A stretch of DNA of 64,000 nt from Mallotus nudiflorus (Eukaryota > Streptophyta > Magnoliopsida > Malpighiales > Euphorbiaceae): positions 248,001-312,000 of the forward strand of contig CANTUR010000620.1 in the NCBI GenBank assembly GCA_947683625.1. Reading direction: 5' to 3'. The notes beneath the pieces are model-generated. The model was given only the letters and a program-made list of their open reading frames with translations, ran no database searches and had not been told where the DNA came from. The translations under genes and the position numbers were made by a program. Shown here piece by piece: positions 52,058 to 63,621 of the stretch (positions within the stretch are counted from its first letter, which is position 1; every line of letters starts with the position of its first letter).

Positions 52058-53843
52058 GAAATAATATTCACAATTAACATTACTTAATGAAAATTACCTA
52101 TTAATCTATATATAAAAAAAAATCCTCTAAACCTCTTAAATATTAACAAAGCTAATTAAATATTTTAATTATAATTAGCATAAAATGACATATTTATCCA
52201 AATAATAGAAAAATACACATAATATTCAAAATAATACCTAATATATTATTAAAAGTTGATTTTTTTGAGAAATTAGTGTTAATTAGTCTTAATTAGTAGA
52301 TAATTTGTAAAAATCCTTTTAAAATCCTTGATTATTATTAAGACCAACCAAAATTTATTATTTAACTATATTTAACAAAAATTACGTTTCTACCCTTATA
52401 ATATACAAACTTATATAATACCTTATTAATATTAAAAATTCCTTGAAAAATTATACAAACATCTAAAAAAATCATTTTCTCTACATTAAACATCTTAATA
52501 TAATTAAAAACATATAAATGACTACTGATTTCCTCTAAAAATATAATTTAACCTAATTATTCACATTTGACATAAACTTAAAAATATTTATAAAAATAGT
52601 ATAAAAATCACAAAACCATAATTTAAATTCTAAAATTAATAACATTTAGTAATAATATCAATTACCAAAATTTCATAATTTTTACAATAAATTTTGAAAT
52701 TATCAAAAATATTAAGTAAATACCCAAAATTTACAAAAATTTATAATTAACACCATAACTTCCAAAATCTTAAATAAAAATCAATACACTAAAAAAATAA
52801 TTAACCTTAATTAACTTAATTACTAATTAAACTAAAAAAAAATCAAATAAAGTCAAATAAAAAATCAAATAAAATCAAGAAAAATTCTGTAAATCAAGAA
52901 AAATCAAAATAATGTACAAAAAATCGGATTTAAACAACTAAATTAGTATAATTCATCATATAGCTTAGAATAAATAAAGATTTACACATAAATCAACTCA
53001 AACAACTAGAAAACAACCCTAAGACAACCTAAAATCAACCTGCAGCAACTCACCTTCAACCTTCAATGCCGATGCCGGAAATGGGTTACAGCGGCGAGGC
53101 TTGGCATTGGTCGACGCCTGAGAAGGCAAGGCAAGCTGAGGGAGCAATAACAGCGCCGATCTAGCTCCGATAGTGGCGGTGAGAGCTCAGACCGAGAGAG
53201 AGGGAGAGCAGGGCACCGAAAATGGAAGAAAAGGTGGAAGAGGGAGAGGCTGGCGACTGTGATGGTTGCTCTGGGAGGTCAAGGAACATCAGAGGGAGAG
53301 GGAATGTGGCGGTGATGGTGACGACGGGGAGGAGAGGCAGTGAGGTGGGTGATTTTCGGGTTTTATGGGTATATACATTCACATGTGTGCATATTCATAT
53401 ATATATATATACATATATATATGAATATTTAATCCCATATTCACATACTACATATGTATATTCACACACATGCATGTATGTACACATATATATATATATA
53501 CACACACAAAAACACCTATATCTATATATATATAATACCCTAAAAAAATAACACCTACATAAAATAATAAACCCTATATAATATATAGTATATATGCTAC
53601 ATCTTATAAGTTTGAAATTAACAAAGGGAATATAGAATAATCACACTTTTTTTAAAAAATAGCTATTTAATATTTAATTTTATTATAGAAAATGTATTTC
53701 CTTAAAAATAATAATAATATAACTCTATCTCAATAAAATAGCTAGGAAAATTAACAATGGTATAATATAATTTAAAATTATTTATTAATAATACAAATTC
53801 AAAAATTACTTTATTTAAATTAAAAAAAATATAGGGTATTACA
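50413..53843 (-). mobile_element. Solo LTR of the element C family (3431 bp)
   Basis: Plus strand TGTCACGACCC...GGGTATTACA, i.e. the element C LTR in reverse, with no internal region. It is flanked by a perfect 5-bp duplication GTTAA (50408-50412 and 53844-53848), so it is a complete insertion later reduced to one LTR by recombination. Recognisable blocks: TTTTTTTTCAAAAG-type exon block (~50830), tandem CCCGAGAGC repeats (51020-51200), the GTCGATAAAATGACTT block next to a GTAAGT site (~51450), hairpin block 51682-51769, a long TA tract (51980-52054) and a GC-richer island (53060-53350). It is longer and more diverged than the LTRs of element C. Confidence 0.92.
51980..52054. repeat. (TA)n microsatellite in solo LTR
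   Basis: About 37 TA repeats; same relative position as the TA tract at 35317-35388 of element C. Confidence 0.95.
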
Positions 53844-54495
53844 GTTAAAAATTTATAAATCGGGTTCTACCAGATTTTTATACTGTAATGATTTAAAAAG
53901 ACATTTAAATATTTATTTCTTCTCTTTTAAAAATGGATTTATTATATGTATACCAAATGGTTGAAATAAAATTATATTATATTATATTTTCATAAAATTT
54001 ATTTTAATAAGGTTTTCAAATCGCTTTCATTTCTTTATTAACTTATTCAATGAGGTCTGACTCCCTTCAACTTATTTTTTTTCAGGAGTTTGAGAGTTTT
54101 CTGTTAGGCCTACTTCTTTTCACTGTGTAGCTTCGTCATCGACTATTCTGCGTAGGTCTATTTAGTTGTGTTGTATTTACTTTCGCGTACTGCATGAGAG
54201 AAAATTGTATAACTGCATACTTTATTTGAAATTGCATGTATTTATAATTTAATGTATTGAGATACTATTTGTATAACCGATGTTTATTTATTTTATTCTA
54301 TGCACTGATATTATGGTTTAAATTATATTGAGAAAAATCAGTTTGATAATGTGCATTGTTATTTTATTATTTATTGTAAGGTTTCAAAATTAAATATTCC
54401 GTGATTTTCTTTATAGGCTTACTATAAGTTTTGATAGCTTTATGTTTTTCCATTCTTTAGTGCCGGTCACGTACCCCTGGGTTCGGATTGTGACA

Positions 54496-55489
54496 AAAGA
54501 AAGATTTGGAATTCAGAGGGAAGGTAGCACAAGATTGGAGATTTTTTATCAGTATAATCAAGGGTCAAGATATGCGGTGCTTTACGCGGAAGCTAGAGAA
54601 GATATTGTCACTAACGACGGGATTGGCTATTTTGATAAAAGGATCATGAAAAAAGAACATTTATGCATAGGAAAAAGGCTAGTGGACTAAAAAGAGGTGG
54701 GCCTTTGAAAAGCAAGCCCACAAGCCACCACCAACCTAAGCCTAGACATAGAAAGAAGTCATTGGCCATTGTTCAATCCACAGCTCAACCTAAAGAAAAT
54801 GAAGCTTTTACCCGAAATAATAGAAAACGTACCTTGGATCTAAAGCTTCACTCTATTATTAATTTGGAGCGTGAGAATAATATTTTACATGGCATCAGTC
54901 ACAAAGTAAATAAGCTAGATATCATAGATTTATTTGAACCTAGAATCAATGGCCATAAGGCTAATGTGTTCATTAGCAGAAGTGGCTTTATTAAGTCCCA
55001 CAGAATTAAGGCAAGGTGCTTTTCGGATGGGATTTGGATTCTTTGGAATGGGGAGATTGAGATTGAAGCTATTGAGAATAATTGGTAGTATGTTCACACA
55101 ATGGTAAAATCAAACCGTAGTGAGGATTGTTTTATGGCCTTTATCTATGGTAGTCAAAACTCTTTAATAAGATAAGGTCTCTGCAGGAACTTGAGAAGAC
55201 TAGCGAATGATATTGATGGTGCTTAGGCTTTAGGTGGCAATTTTAAAGCAGTTATGAATGCCTTTGAGAGCAAGGGTTGTTCGAAGAAGTAATAGAGATT
55301 TTGTAGTCTTTTCAATGAATGGGTTCAAAGTTCAAGCATTTTTAATTTGGGATTCTCATGTCCTTAATTCACTTGGTCAAGAGGCATGATTATGGGAAGG
55401 CTAGATAGAGTGATTAATAATGATAAATGGTTTCAATGCTATCCTAAATTAGTTGTGTTGCATCTTCCAAAAATTAGCTCTGATCATAG
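54496..55489 (+). pseudogene. L1-type LINE remnant, endonuclease region
   Basis: Starts directly after element D and is cut at 55489 by the copia LTR. A basic stretch (KPTSHHQPKPRHRKK, ~54715) may be the end of ORF1. The endonuclease is recognisable from LFEPRINGHKANVFISRSGF (~54930), through DGIWILWNGEIEIE (~55028), GNFKAVMNAFESKGCSKK (~55236), FTWSRGMIMGRLDRVIN (~55368) to LVVLHLPKISSDHS (~55450), the usual order in plant L1 ORF2. Several stops and frame changes break it, and the opening WNCRG motif is not present. Reverse transcriptase is absent in the window. The identity of the piece at 54496-54690 is less certain. Confidence 0.7.
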
Positions 55490-55702
55490 TGTAAACACAG
55501 GGAATTGATATGCCTGAATAGAATAATACTATTAACAAGGGAATTTCCCTATATATATACATGAGCAGCTATAAGAGACTTCCTATATGTTCCTATAAAT
55601 CAGGAACTGATTAGTGCCCAAAATATACAAAAGGAAAGTTATAGATATATAAATAAATCTATTTACAAATACAGAAGATATGACATATTTATTTTCCTAA
55701 CA
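55490..55702 (-). repeat. Copia 3' LTR (213 bp)
   Basis: Plus strand TGTAAACACAGGG...TTTTCCTAACA; on the element strand TGTTAGGAAAATAAATATG...CCTGTGTTTACA. TG/CA ends and short length are typical of copia. The partner 5' LTR is not in the visible sequence, so no target duplication can be checked. Confidence 0.88.
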
Positions 55703-55714
55703 CTCCCCCTTAAG
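55703..55714 (-). other. Copia polypurine tract
   Basis: On the element strand CTTAAGGGGGAG directly before TGTTAGG; it overlaps the last residues of the pol frame. Confidence 0.88.
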
Positions 55715-57719
55715 TTGGAAAGTGGATATCTTGCACTCCTAACTTGCGAATTATTGGAACAAAAAAATCTTTCCCCAACGGCTTGGTAAACACATCAGCT
55801 AGTTGATGAGCTGAGCTAACATATCTTGTGACCACATATCCATTCAGAATTTTATCTCTAATGTAATGACAATCCATCTCAATATGTCTAGTTCTTTCAT
55901 GGAATACAGGGTTAGCAGCAATGTGTAGGGCTGCCTTATTATCATAAAATAATGAGGCTGGTTCAGAAAGTACTAGATTTATATCTTTAAACAAATACCA
56001 TAACCAAGTTAACTCACAACATGTCCCTGTTATAGCACGGTATTATGCTTCTACTGAAGACAAAGAAACTATTTTCTGACGCTTCGATTTCCAGGAAATT
56101 AATGATGATCTAAGAAAAACACAATATCCAATTGTGGATCTTCTGGTTATAGGACATCCTGCCCAATCAGAATCACAATATGCCATTAATTTCAAATCGT
56201 TAACTGAAGGAAAAAATAAACCTTTTCCAGGAGCTCTTTTGAGATAGCGCATAATTCTTAACACTGCATCCCAATGAAGTTTCCTAGGTTGATTTATAAA
56301 TCTACTCAAAACATGAACTGCATAAGTAATGTCAGGGCAAGAAACAGTTAAATAGATAAGTCTGCCAATCAATCTCCTAAACTTTCCTGGATCTTTGAGT
56401 AAATCACTTTGGTTAGATAACTTTAGACCTTTTTCCATGGGAGTATCAACTGGTGTAGCTCCTAATAACCCTGAATCTTCAATAATTTCCAAAGCATACT
56501 TACGTTGACAAATATAAATCCCATGTTTAGAAGCAGAAACCTTAATACCAAGAAAGTACTTTAGATTTCTAAGATCTTTAAGTCGAAATTGACTATGTAA
56601 AAAATGCTTAAGAGAGTTAATAGCCTTTAGATAATTTCCCGTAATCAAAATATCATCAACATATATTAAAAGCGCAGTAAACGAATTTCCATGTTTTCTA
56701 GTGAACAGAGAGTAATCGACTTTAGACTGAACATACCCTGCAGATCGAATAGCATTAGAGAACTTTGCAAACCACTGTCACGATGCTTGTTTCAAACCAT
56801 ATAAAGATTTATGGAGACGGTAAAAGAGATGTTCCTCCCCCTGTCGTCGAAGACCCAACGGAGGAGACATATAGATTTCTTCAGATAAATCTCCATGAAG
56901 AAAAGCGTTGTTGACATCTAATTGATGTAGAGTCCAACCTCTAGCTGCAGCTAAAGCTAATAAACACTGAACAGTGATAATTTTAGCAGTAGGAGAAAAA
57001 ATTTTATGATAATAAACTCCTTCAAGTTGTGTGAAGCCCTTAGCAACTAAGCGGGCTTTATATCTCTCGATGGAACCGTCGGCTTTATGCTTCACCTTAT
57101 AAACCCAGCGACAATCAATAGGAATTTTACCAGCAGGAAGGGAGGTCAATGTCCAAGTGCCATTCTCTGTAAGATCCTATAACTCAGAGTCCATGGCGGC
57201 CTTCCATTTAGGATGTAAAATAGCCTCAGAGTAAGAGCGAGGTTCAGAGACCTGGGCAAGCTGAGCCAAAAAAGCTCGATGGTGAGAGGAGTACCGATGG
57301 TAGGAGAGATAATTCGCTAGAGGATACCGAGTGCCTTTAACCGGACCTAGCAGCAAGGAAGATGATGGATCAGAGCAAACTTGATGACAATGATAATCAT
57401 TGTAACAAACTGGGAAAATGGACTGACGACTAGTGCGACGGAGAATAGGTGGAGCAAGGTTTGTAGGAGAAGGAATGTGAGGGATGACGGACTCAATAGG
57501 AGAATGAGAGGACAGAGGAGCGGGTGGAAAAGGAGAAGGGGGCAAATCAGGTGGTGAATCAGATGGAGAAGGGACAATCGGAGGAGATGGAGTGGTGGGA
57601 GAAGGACGACAAGAATAGGTGCGAAGGATGGGTGGGGGAAAGTGGGGCTGTGAAGGAAGAGAAGAAGAGGGGTGGTCATCTAATTGAGAAAAAGAAGGAG
57701 AAGATATGGGAGAATCCAA
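55710..57719 (-). pseudogene. Copia reverse transcriptase and RNase H, broken
   Basis: Minus strand: a Pro/Ser-rich linker (57719-57430), WKAAMDSEL before the RT (~57180), WVYKVKHKADGSIERYKARL (~57100), LDVNNAFLHGDLSEEIYM (~56920-56870), LHKSLYGLKQAS (~56800), active site YVDDILITGN (~56665-56638), DTPMEKGLKLSNQSDLL, YCDSDWAGCPITRRSTIGY (~56180), SLSSVEA (~56045), then FYDNKAALHIAANPVFHERT (~55940) and KLGVQDIHFPT at the end. Three stops interrupt an otherwise continuous frame: TAG at 57176 (probable Gln), TGA at 56775 (probable Arg) and TAA at 56040 (probable Glu). All key RT residues remain. Confidence 0.9.
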
Positions 57720-57739
57720 AGAGAAATCGATAGGGGAGA

Positions 57740-59145
57740 GACATGGAATTGGGCTTGATGGTGGTCCAATGGTCCTGAACGTGGGCTTAATAAGGGACTA
57801 TAAGATATGGAGGCATAAGGAAAAGAATCCTCATGAAACTTGACATCTCGGCTGGTAAAAATTTTGTGTGTGGATAAGTCATATAACTTGTAGGCTTTTT
57901 GGCCAATTGGGTAACCAACAAAAATTGATGGAATAGCCCGAGAGTCAAATTTGTGAGTGGGATGAACATTGGTAGCATAAGCTAAACACCCAAAAACATG
58001 AAAATGGGAAAAAGATGGAGGTTTGGAATAAAGAAGTTCAAATGGGGATTTGTAGGAAAGAGTTGGAGAAGGTAAGCGATTGATGAGATGAACGGCTGTA
58101 AGAACACATTCCCCCTAAAAGTGAGGAGGAAGATAGGCTTGGAATTTAAGAGCACGGGCTACTTGAAGAATATGGCGATACTTACATTCCACAACCCCAT
58201 TTTGTTGGGGCATGTAAACACAAGAATGCTGAAAAATGACACCATTATCGAAAAAAATGAGCGAAGGGATACAAACTCACTACTATTGTCACTCCGAAAA
58301 GTTTTAATGCAAGAGTCAAATTGAGTGAGAGCATAGTTAAAAAAGTGTTTTAAGATTGATTGTGCTTTATTCTTTTGGCGCATCAAAAAAATCCAAGTGA
58401 AACGACTATAATCATCAACAATGGTCAGAAAATAATGAGCTCTAGAAATAGAAGAGTGATAATATCGTCCCCATATATCACAATGAATAAGTTCAAAAGG
58501 TCTAATAAAAGAAATTGTACTAGAGCTGAAAGGTAATCTACTTTGCTTTGCCAATGGACATATATGACAAGCATTATTAGACTGAATGGAAAATTTCAAG
58601 AAATGTTTTGCTATAAAATTTGCATAAGATGATGACACATGACTAAGACGATTGTGCCAAAGGTTGGAAGTGCTATGAATGTGATTACAAGTATATGGTG
58701 TGATGGATGGATAATGGTTGTTGAATGGTCTATTTGTCGCCAATGCCGTCAAATAGTATAGTCCATTACGTTGTTTACCCAAACCAATCGTCTTCCTCGT
58801 TGTAAGATCCTACAAGATACACCAATACGGAAAAAAAGTTATTGAACAACTCAAGCCTCTTATCAATCGGCTTACTGACAGTAGGTCCACTTTGAATTTT
58901 GGCACAGATAACACATTATGCAAATAAAATATGTGATTGAGAGGGTAAGACCCTTTAGCAGTAATGGCAACCTTATCCCCACTAGGCAATAAAACACATG
59001 GTGAAAAGAAATTTTTAGTGGGATTCAATAAGGCAGATGAAGTAATGTGATTGGTCGCTCCATTGTCAATGATCCAATTACCGAAAATAACTTCGGACAA
59101 ACCTGGTTTTGTTGCTACATGTGCATGAGGATCGATATTTGTCAC
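57740..59145 (-). pseudogene. Copia protease and integrase, broken
   Basis: Protease motif WIIDNGATNHIT (~59070; family form is usually D-S-G-A-T). Then the pre-integrase zinc region WHNRLSHVSS...CHICPLAKQSRLPF (~58660-58525), core motifs IHCDIWG (~58480), IVDDYSRFTWIF (~58420) and TFRSDNSSEF (~58290). A frameshift near 58215 separates the region holding the third catalytic residue (QQNGVVE in another frame, ~58200), after which the C-terminal part continues in broken frames with FGCLAYATNVHP and KFHEDSFPYAS to about 57800. Another frame break lies near 58800, before NGLYYLTALA. Confidence 0.85.
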
Positions 59146-60316
59146 GACCCAAACTAGGAGTCATGACCGGCGCTAGGGAACGGGAATTCTTTCGAATCCG
59201 GAACCCGTAGCAAGCCTAAGAAAATAAAATCATACAATAAATAAATAAAAGTACGACTGAATTAAAATTTTTCTGAATCAATATATAAAATAAATACTCC
59301 AAATCCTTTTATAAATGAATACATATTCGTATAATATTCAAAGACAAATTCTCAAAGTATTTAATATCCAAAAAAAAGAATACACTTCCAAAAATTATAA
59401 CACTACTACTGCAATTTCTAGAATACAATTCAAAGTTCAGAATATACATTTGCATAAAATAGCCGGGACTGAAGAACATCGACGAGGAACTCTACAACTA
59501 AGCTCTGACAATATGGGATCTCCTGAAAAAAATAATTGAGGGGGGTCAGACCTCACTGAGTGAATTATTATACTATATATACATGCAAACTAAACCATAA
59601 CAATAAGACATTCTTATATATATATGTATATACACACATTTCACATGAATGCTAAACTTTGCTTTTATAAATATACTAAATGTAGAAAATGTTTGTTTTA
59701 ATTCATGAAGGATCCATAGAACCCTAAATAATAACAACCTCAAACAATCCCATCATCACTCTAGCCATACAGGCTCACTTGATTCCAAATAGAACACTTA
59801 TTCCAATCTGGACAGCAGACTGGCCCCGAGACACTAAGTTGACCGAGCTTCAGCAGTCTGGCTGTCAGTGTGATTGGCCCTGAGACACTTGGTCAACCGA
59901 GCTCCAGCAATCACACTATCTATCACCTCACATCCTAATCAACTCAATAGATCATTCAATTCACTTATGGACAGTAGACTGGGCCCCAAGATATTAAGTC
60001 AATCGAGCTCCAACAGTCTGACAGTCAGTGTGATTGGCCCCGCAATCACACTATCTAACATACCATTAATCTTAGTCAAATCAATTAAATCAATTATAAT
60101 CGCCCAAATTTAACTCTCACTCAATCCTTATCTATCATACCGGTATGTACACGGTCCTAGTGCTGCCCATGAGGAAGCATGTTCTATTGATATCCTTCAC
60201 TTAGAATAAATCATTCATTCGGAAAATAATTAATGTAGAACAATATTCATAATAGTAAAACCAACCATATATATATATATACCAAAAATATACCTAAAAT
60301 ATACCCAGTATATTTC

Positions 60317-60319
<3 letters not shown>

Positions 60320-60380
<61 letters not shown>
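60320..60380. repeat. (TA)n microsatellite in E-family solo LTR
   Basis: About 30 TA repeats after TATTTCAGG. Located in the part of the LTR that matches the putative intron of the other families. Confidence 0.93.
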
Positions 60381-60383
<3 letters not shown>

Positions 60384-62529
60384 AAATAAAATACGAAATA
60401 AACTAAAGATAAATCATTAATATAGTTAAAAACAATTTAAATGAGTAACAATAATATAACATGCATTATCTTAAAAATATACTTAAATATGCAAAAGATA
60501 TACCCTAAGTACACAAATCATTTAATAAAATATTTATGTATAAATATTCATTTCAATACGTGTTTGTATTTAACATATATTCACAAATATACTAAAAATA
60601 AACCTAATTATCTAGCATGCATATATCAAAAATAAACCCTAAATATACTACTAATGTGCTAGGTTTAATTTAATAATAAAATATTTATTTATTCGAAAAT
60701 AAATAAAAAATATACCAAAAATAAACTTAAAAATAATTTAAGTGTAGGTTTATAAATAAACATAAAATCTACTAAAACTATACCTAAGGTATACTAATCA
60801 TTTAATAAAATAATTATGTCTAAGTGTACATTTTAAAACATGTGTATATTACTTAAATGTATTAAACCTAAACCTAATTGTTTAATGTGCATATATCAAA
60901 CTAACATGCATAATTATTTAATATGCATATATATAAAAATGCAACCCTAGATATACCAAAAATATTATAATTTAAATCATTTTTAAAACATACAATGAAA
61001 ATGAAAAATTATAAATAATGCACCATATATGGAGTGCATATATATACAGTATAATAACTCACATGTTAGCGCTCCACGAGACAAACTCGGCGGGCCTGAT
61101 CCATTAGGCCTCGGTCTCGACACAGGAAGACAAACAAATGACAACATGAAATCAGAATAAATTTAACGAAAATTCTAAAGACTCGATCTAAAATTTTAGA
61201 CATAAATTTAGAATAGGAATTTGACCGGACATCACGTTTTACGAGAATTCTATCGAAAATCCGACAGAACCTCCCCTGTAAAACGGACATCTCTCTACTC
61301 AAAGAGTAGAGCCGGTCCTTCAAAGAAATACATTTCAGAATAAACATAGAATTACAACCAAAATCCCTCGGTCGGACTCCAAACTACAATTCACCGACCG
61401 AGGTTTACAATTCACAGAATAATTATAAAATACCGATAATGCCCTTATATAATAAAAATATATTTTATAAATCCAAATTACGTAATTAACCCTAAAACAC
61501 GTTAAAAACCGATAAAAACTCATTTATTTAGAAAAATCGTATATTATATATATAATTTGAAAATAATTTACGAAAAATAGTTTTAATTAGTTAAAAATAC
61601 TAAAAATTTGCAGAAATCATTTTTATAGCTCAAATAATTATTAAAATCAATATAATTATATTTTTAGCCAATTTAGTGTAAAATTACTAAAATACCCCTA
61701 TATATATATATTCACTATAAATTTTCAAAAATTCACCAAAAATTATATAATTATTCAAAAATTAATTTCTCAACATATAATTCAATAATATCAATAAATA
61801 TACTCAATTTACCAATTTATTTCAATCAAACACAATTAACCCTATTTTTCAAAATTACATAAACTTAATAAATTCCAAATAAATACATAAAAATTCACAA
61901 AAATTACAAATAAATTTCTATAATTCATTTCAACTCCTATAATCACCATAAAACACAATTTCATAATTTAATTAATTAATTTTCGAAAATTAGAAAATAA
62001 TAATAAAATAATAAAAAATTCACAAAAATTAAAATAAATTCTAAAAATTCTAAAAAAATTGCAGTATGTATATTAAGCTTCCAGGAACAAAGTTTGTGAA
62101 GGAATTTTTCATGAATCAATCAAATTCAAGCTAAAAAAAATTCGAAACCCAAAATGGCCGATTTGAAGAAATTGAAACCTAAGCAATTCTAGACCAAATC
62201 AAGTGAAAAAAAACTTGGAATCATACTCACCAGAGCTCAAAGAAAATATAGAGACTGACGGCATCAAATTTGGTGGCCGGAAAGTATTTGGTCGGAGCTA
62301 AATCGATTTTTGGCTCCTTGATGAAAATCCGGCCAAAACTTGCCGGAAAAGAGTGTTTCAGGTGGTAGAAATGGCTGGAGGTGGATGAGGAAGGCTGAGG
62401 GGCATAGTAATAGCAAGAAAACCAGCTTGAAAGTGGCTGGAAATGGAAGAAATATGGTGATGGGCATTTGGAGAAGAAGAGTGGCAATTCTGTAAATAAA
62501 GGAAAGTTTTGGTTTTTGATTAAAAAAAT

Positions 62530-62532
<3 letters not shown>

Positions 62533-62620
<88 letters not shown>
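62533..62620. repeat. (TA)n microsatellite near the start of the E-family LTR
   Basis: About 43 TA repeats, next to the GC-richer island, matching the placement of TA tracts in the other gypsy LTRs. Confidence 0.95.
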
Positions 62621-62623
<3 letters not shown>

Positions 62624-63071
62624 CACTATATATTATAATAATATAAAATTTCACACACATTAAATATACACCACACACATATTTTAATATGTTTAATAAT
62701 TTATAAACTTAAAATTAATTAATTAATACAAAAATTAAATAATAAAATTAAGGAAATTAATTAAGCTCTAATTAATTTAAATAAGTACACATATATACAA
62801 TTTATTTTAACACTTTAAAATTATATATGAGTTCATGCAAATTCATAAAACTAGTCAAAATAAATAGTATTAAATTATTTACGTGTCAATTTTTTCGAAA
62901 ATACAATTCCCGGGAAAATTTTATGTAAAGTACTTAAAATAATATAAAATAATTAAAATTAGCTTTAAACAAACAACAAACTCATAAAATATCATAAATA
63001 TATTTACAAAAATTATTAACATTGCATATCTCGATGCAGTATAAAAATATTTAAAAATTCGGGATATTACA

Positions 63072-63170
63072 GTATTTTGATTGGACTTCTGAATTTTATC
63101 ATTGAGGAGAGCCATGAACTAGTTGAACTGAGTTTCAGACAAAGTGATGTTGGGTATACCTGCTTCATTC
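63072..63170 (-). pseudogene. Copia gag C-terminal fragment
   Basis: Minus strand reads GIPNITLSETQFN, a TAG, then FMALLNDKIQKSNQNT, a gag C-terminal motif known from copia elements (QFNQF..LL). It joins in order with the protease at 59139 once the solo LTR is removed, and is cut at 63171 by the next LTR. The TAG sits at a likely Gln codon. Confidence 0.7.
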
Positions 63171-63171
63171 A

Positions 63172-63621
63172 GTCACGACCCAAAACAGGGGTCATGACCA
63201 GCGCTAGGGAACGAGAATTCTTTCGAATCCGGAACCCGTAGCAAGCCTAAAAATAAAATAAAACATGCAATAGTAATAATAACAATATATAATGCAGCGA
63301 AAATAAAAATCATAAATATAATAATAACATTTGCACCAACTGGATTTAAATCAAATCCTTATCATCACATATATATAAACTCCTTTAATACAAATCCAGT
63401 TCAAATATAATACAATATTTCTTTAATAATTTAATGACTACTGCAGTGTCTAGATAAAATAAAACTCAAGACTCAGATAAGCAGTTTACATAAAGAAGCC
63501 GGGGCGGAAGAAATCCGGCGTATAGGCCTGCTACTGAGATCTGAAGATGATGACTCTCCTGAAAAAAATTAGTCAACGGAGGGGAGTCAGACCTCACTGA
63601 GTGAATTACTATAGTATATAT
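63172..63621 (-). mobile_element. E-family gypsy LTR, start only, itself interrupted
   Basis: Plus strand begins GTCACGACCCAAAACAGGGG, close to the solo LTR at 59140 but without the leading T, and continues with CTCTCCTGAAAAAAATTAG and GTCAGACCTCACTGAGTGAA (63555-63605). It is interrupted at 63621 by a second LTR start in the opposite direction. Whether it is another solo LTR or part of a full element cannot be told from this window. Confidence 0.75.

Larger units (their letters stand above)
39968..54495 (+). mobile_element. Element D: Tekay/Del-type Ty3/gypsy retrotransposon, 5' LTR truncated
   Basis: Plus-strand element: truncated 5' LTR 39968-42830, primer site 42835-42846, gag-pol 43013-47802, polypurine tract 47851-47863, 3' LTR 47864-54495 (itself split by a solo LTR at 50413-53843). 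LTRs belong to the element B family. The first ~364 bases of the 5' LTR are missing: the left edge TTTTCAGACCAAAAATAG corresponds to position 48228 of the 3' LTR. So no target duplication can be seen, and a deletion removed the left junction and some host DNA next to the HIPP gene. It is the most heavily mutated of the three polyproteins. Confidence 0.9.
47864..54495 (+). repeat. Element D 3' LTR, split by a solo LTR
   Basis: Two parts, 47864-50412 and 53849-54495, together about 3.2 kb once the 3431-bp insert and its 5-bp duplication are removed, the same size as the element B LTRs. Starts TGTAATAACCCGAATATTTT and ends TTGTGACA. TA tract 48173-48219, GC-richer island 48230-48590, hairpin block 49569-49666 (its CG sites changed to TG/CA compared with the 5' LTR), tandem repeats 50110-50380, TTTTTTTTCAGGAG near 54075. 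Confidence 0.9.
59140..63071 (-). mobile_element. Solo LTR of gypsy family E (3932 bp)
   Basis: Plus strand TGTCACGACCCAAACTAGG...CGGGATATTACA, inserted in the copia element between protease and gag. Flanking 5-mers ATATT (59135-59139) and GTATT (63072-63076) differ at one base. No gag-pol inside, so a solo LTR. Blocks in common with the B/C/D LTRs: TTTTTTTCAGGAG on the element strand (~59525), repeats with CCCGAGACAC (59820-60060), GTGAGT site (~61057), hairpin block 61221-61320, TA tracts (60320-60380, 62533-62620), GC-richer island (62220-62480). It is the longest LTR in the window. Confidence 0.88.
55490..63171 (-). mobile_element. Ty1/copia retrotransposon, split by an E-family solo LTR and cut by another E LTR
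   Basis: Minus-strand element: 3' LTR 55490-55702, polypurine tract 55703-55714, pol 55710-59145, gag tail 63072-63170. A solo LTR (59140-63071) separates protease from gag, and a second gypsy LTR begins at 63172, so the rest of gag and the 5' LTR are not directly adjacent. Domain order protease, integrase, RT, RNase H is that of copia. The RNase H end resembles the Ale/Retrofit group, a tentative assignment. It sits inside an L1 remnant, whose sequence stops at 55489. Confidence 0.88.

Noticed and set aside
53161..53551. Two overlapping frames near the start of the solo LTR
   Set aside because: They lie in the GC-rich island and TA-rich part of the LTR and resemble no protein; the LTR explains the sequence.
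62227..62487. 86-residue minus-strand frame in the E-family solo LTR
   Set aside because: Located in the LTR GC-richer island, low complexity (Phe/Ser/Pro), no sign of coding.
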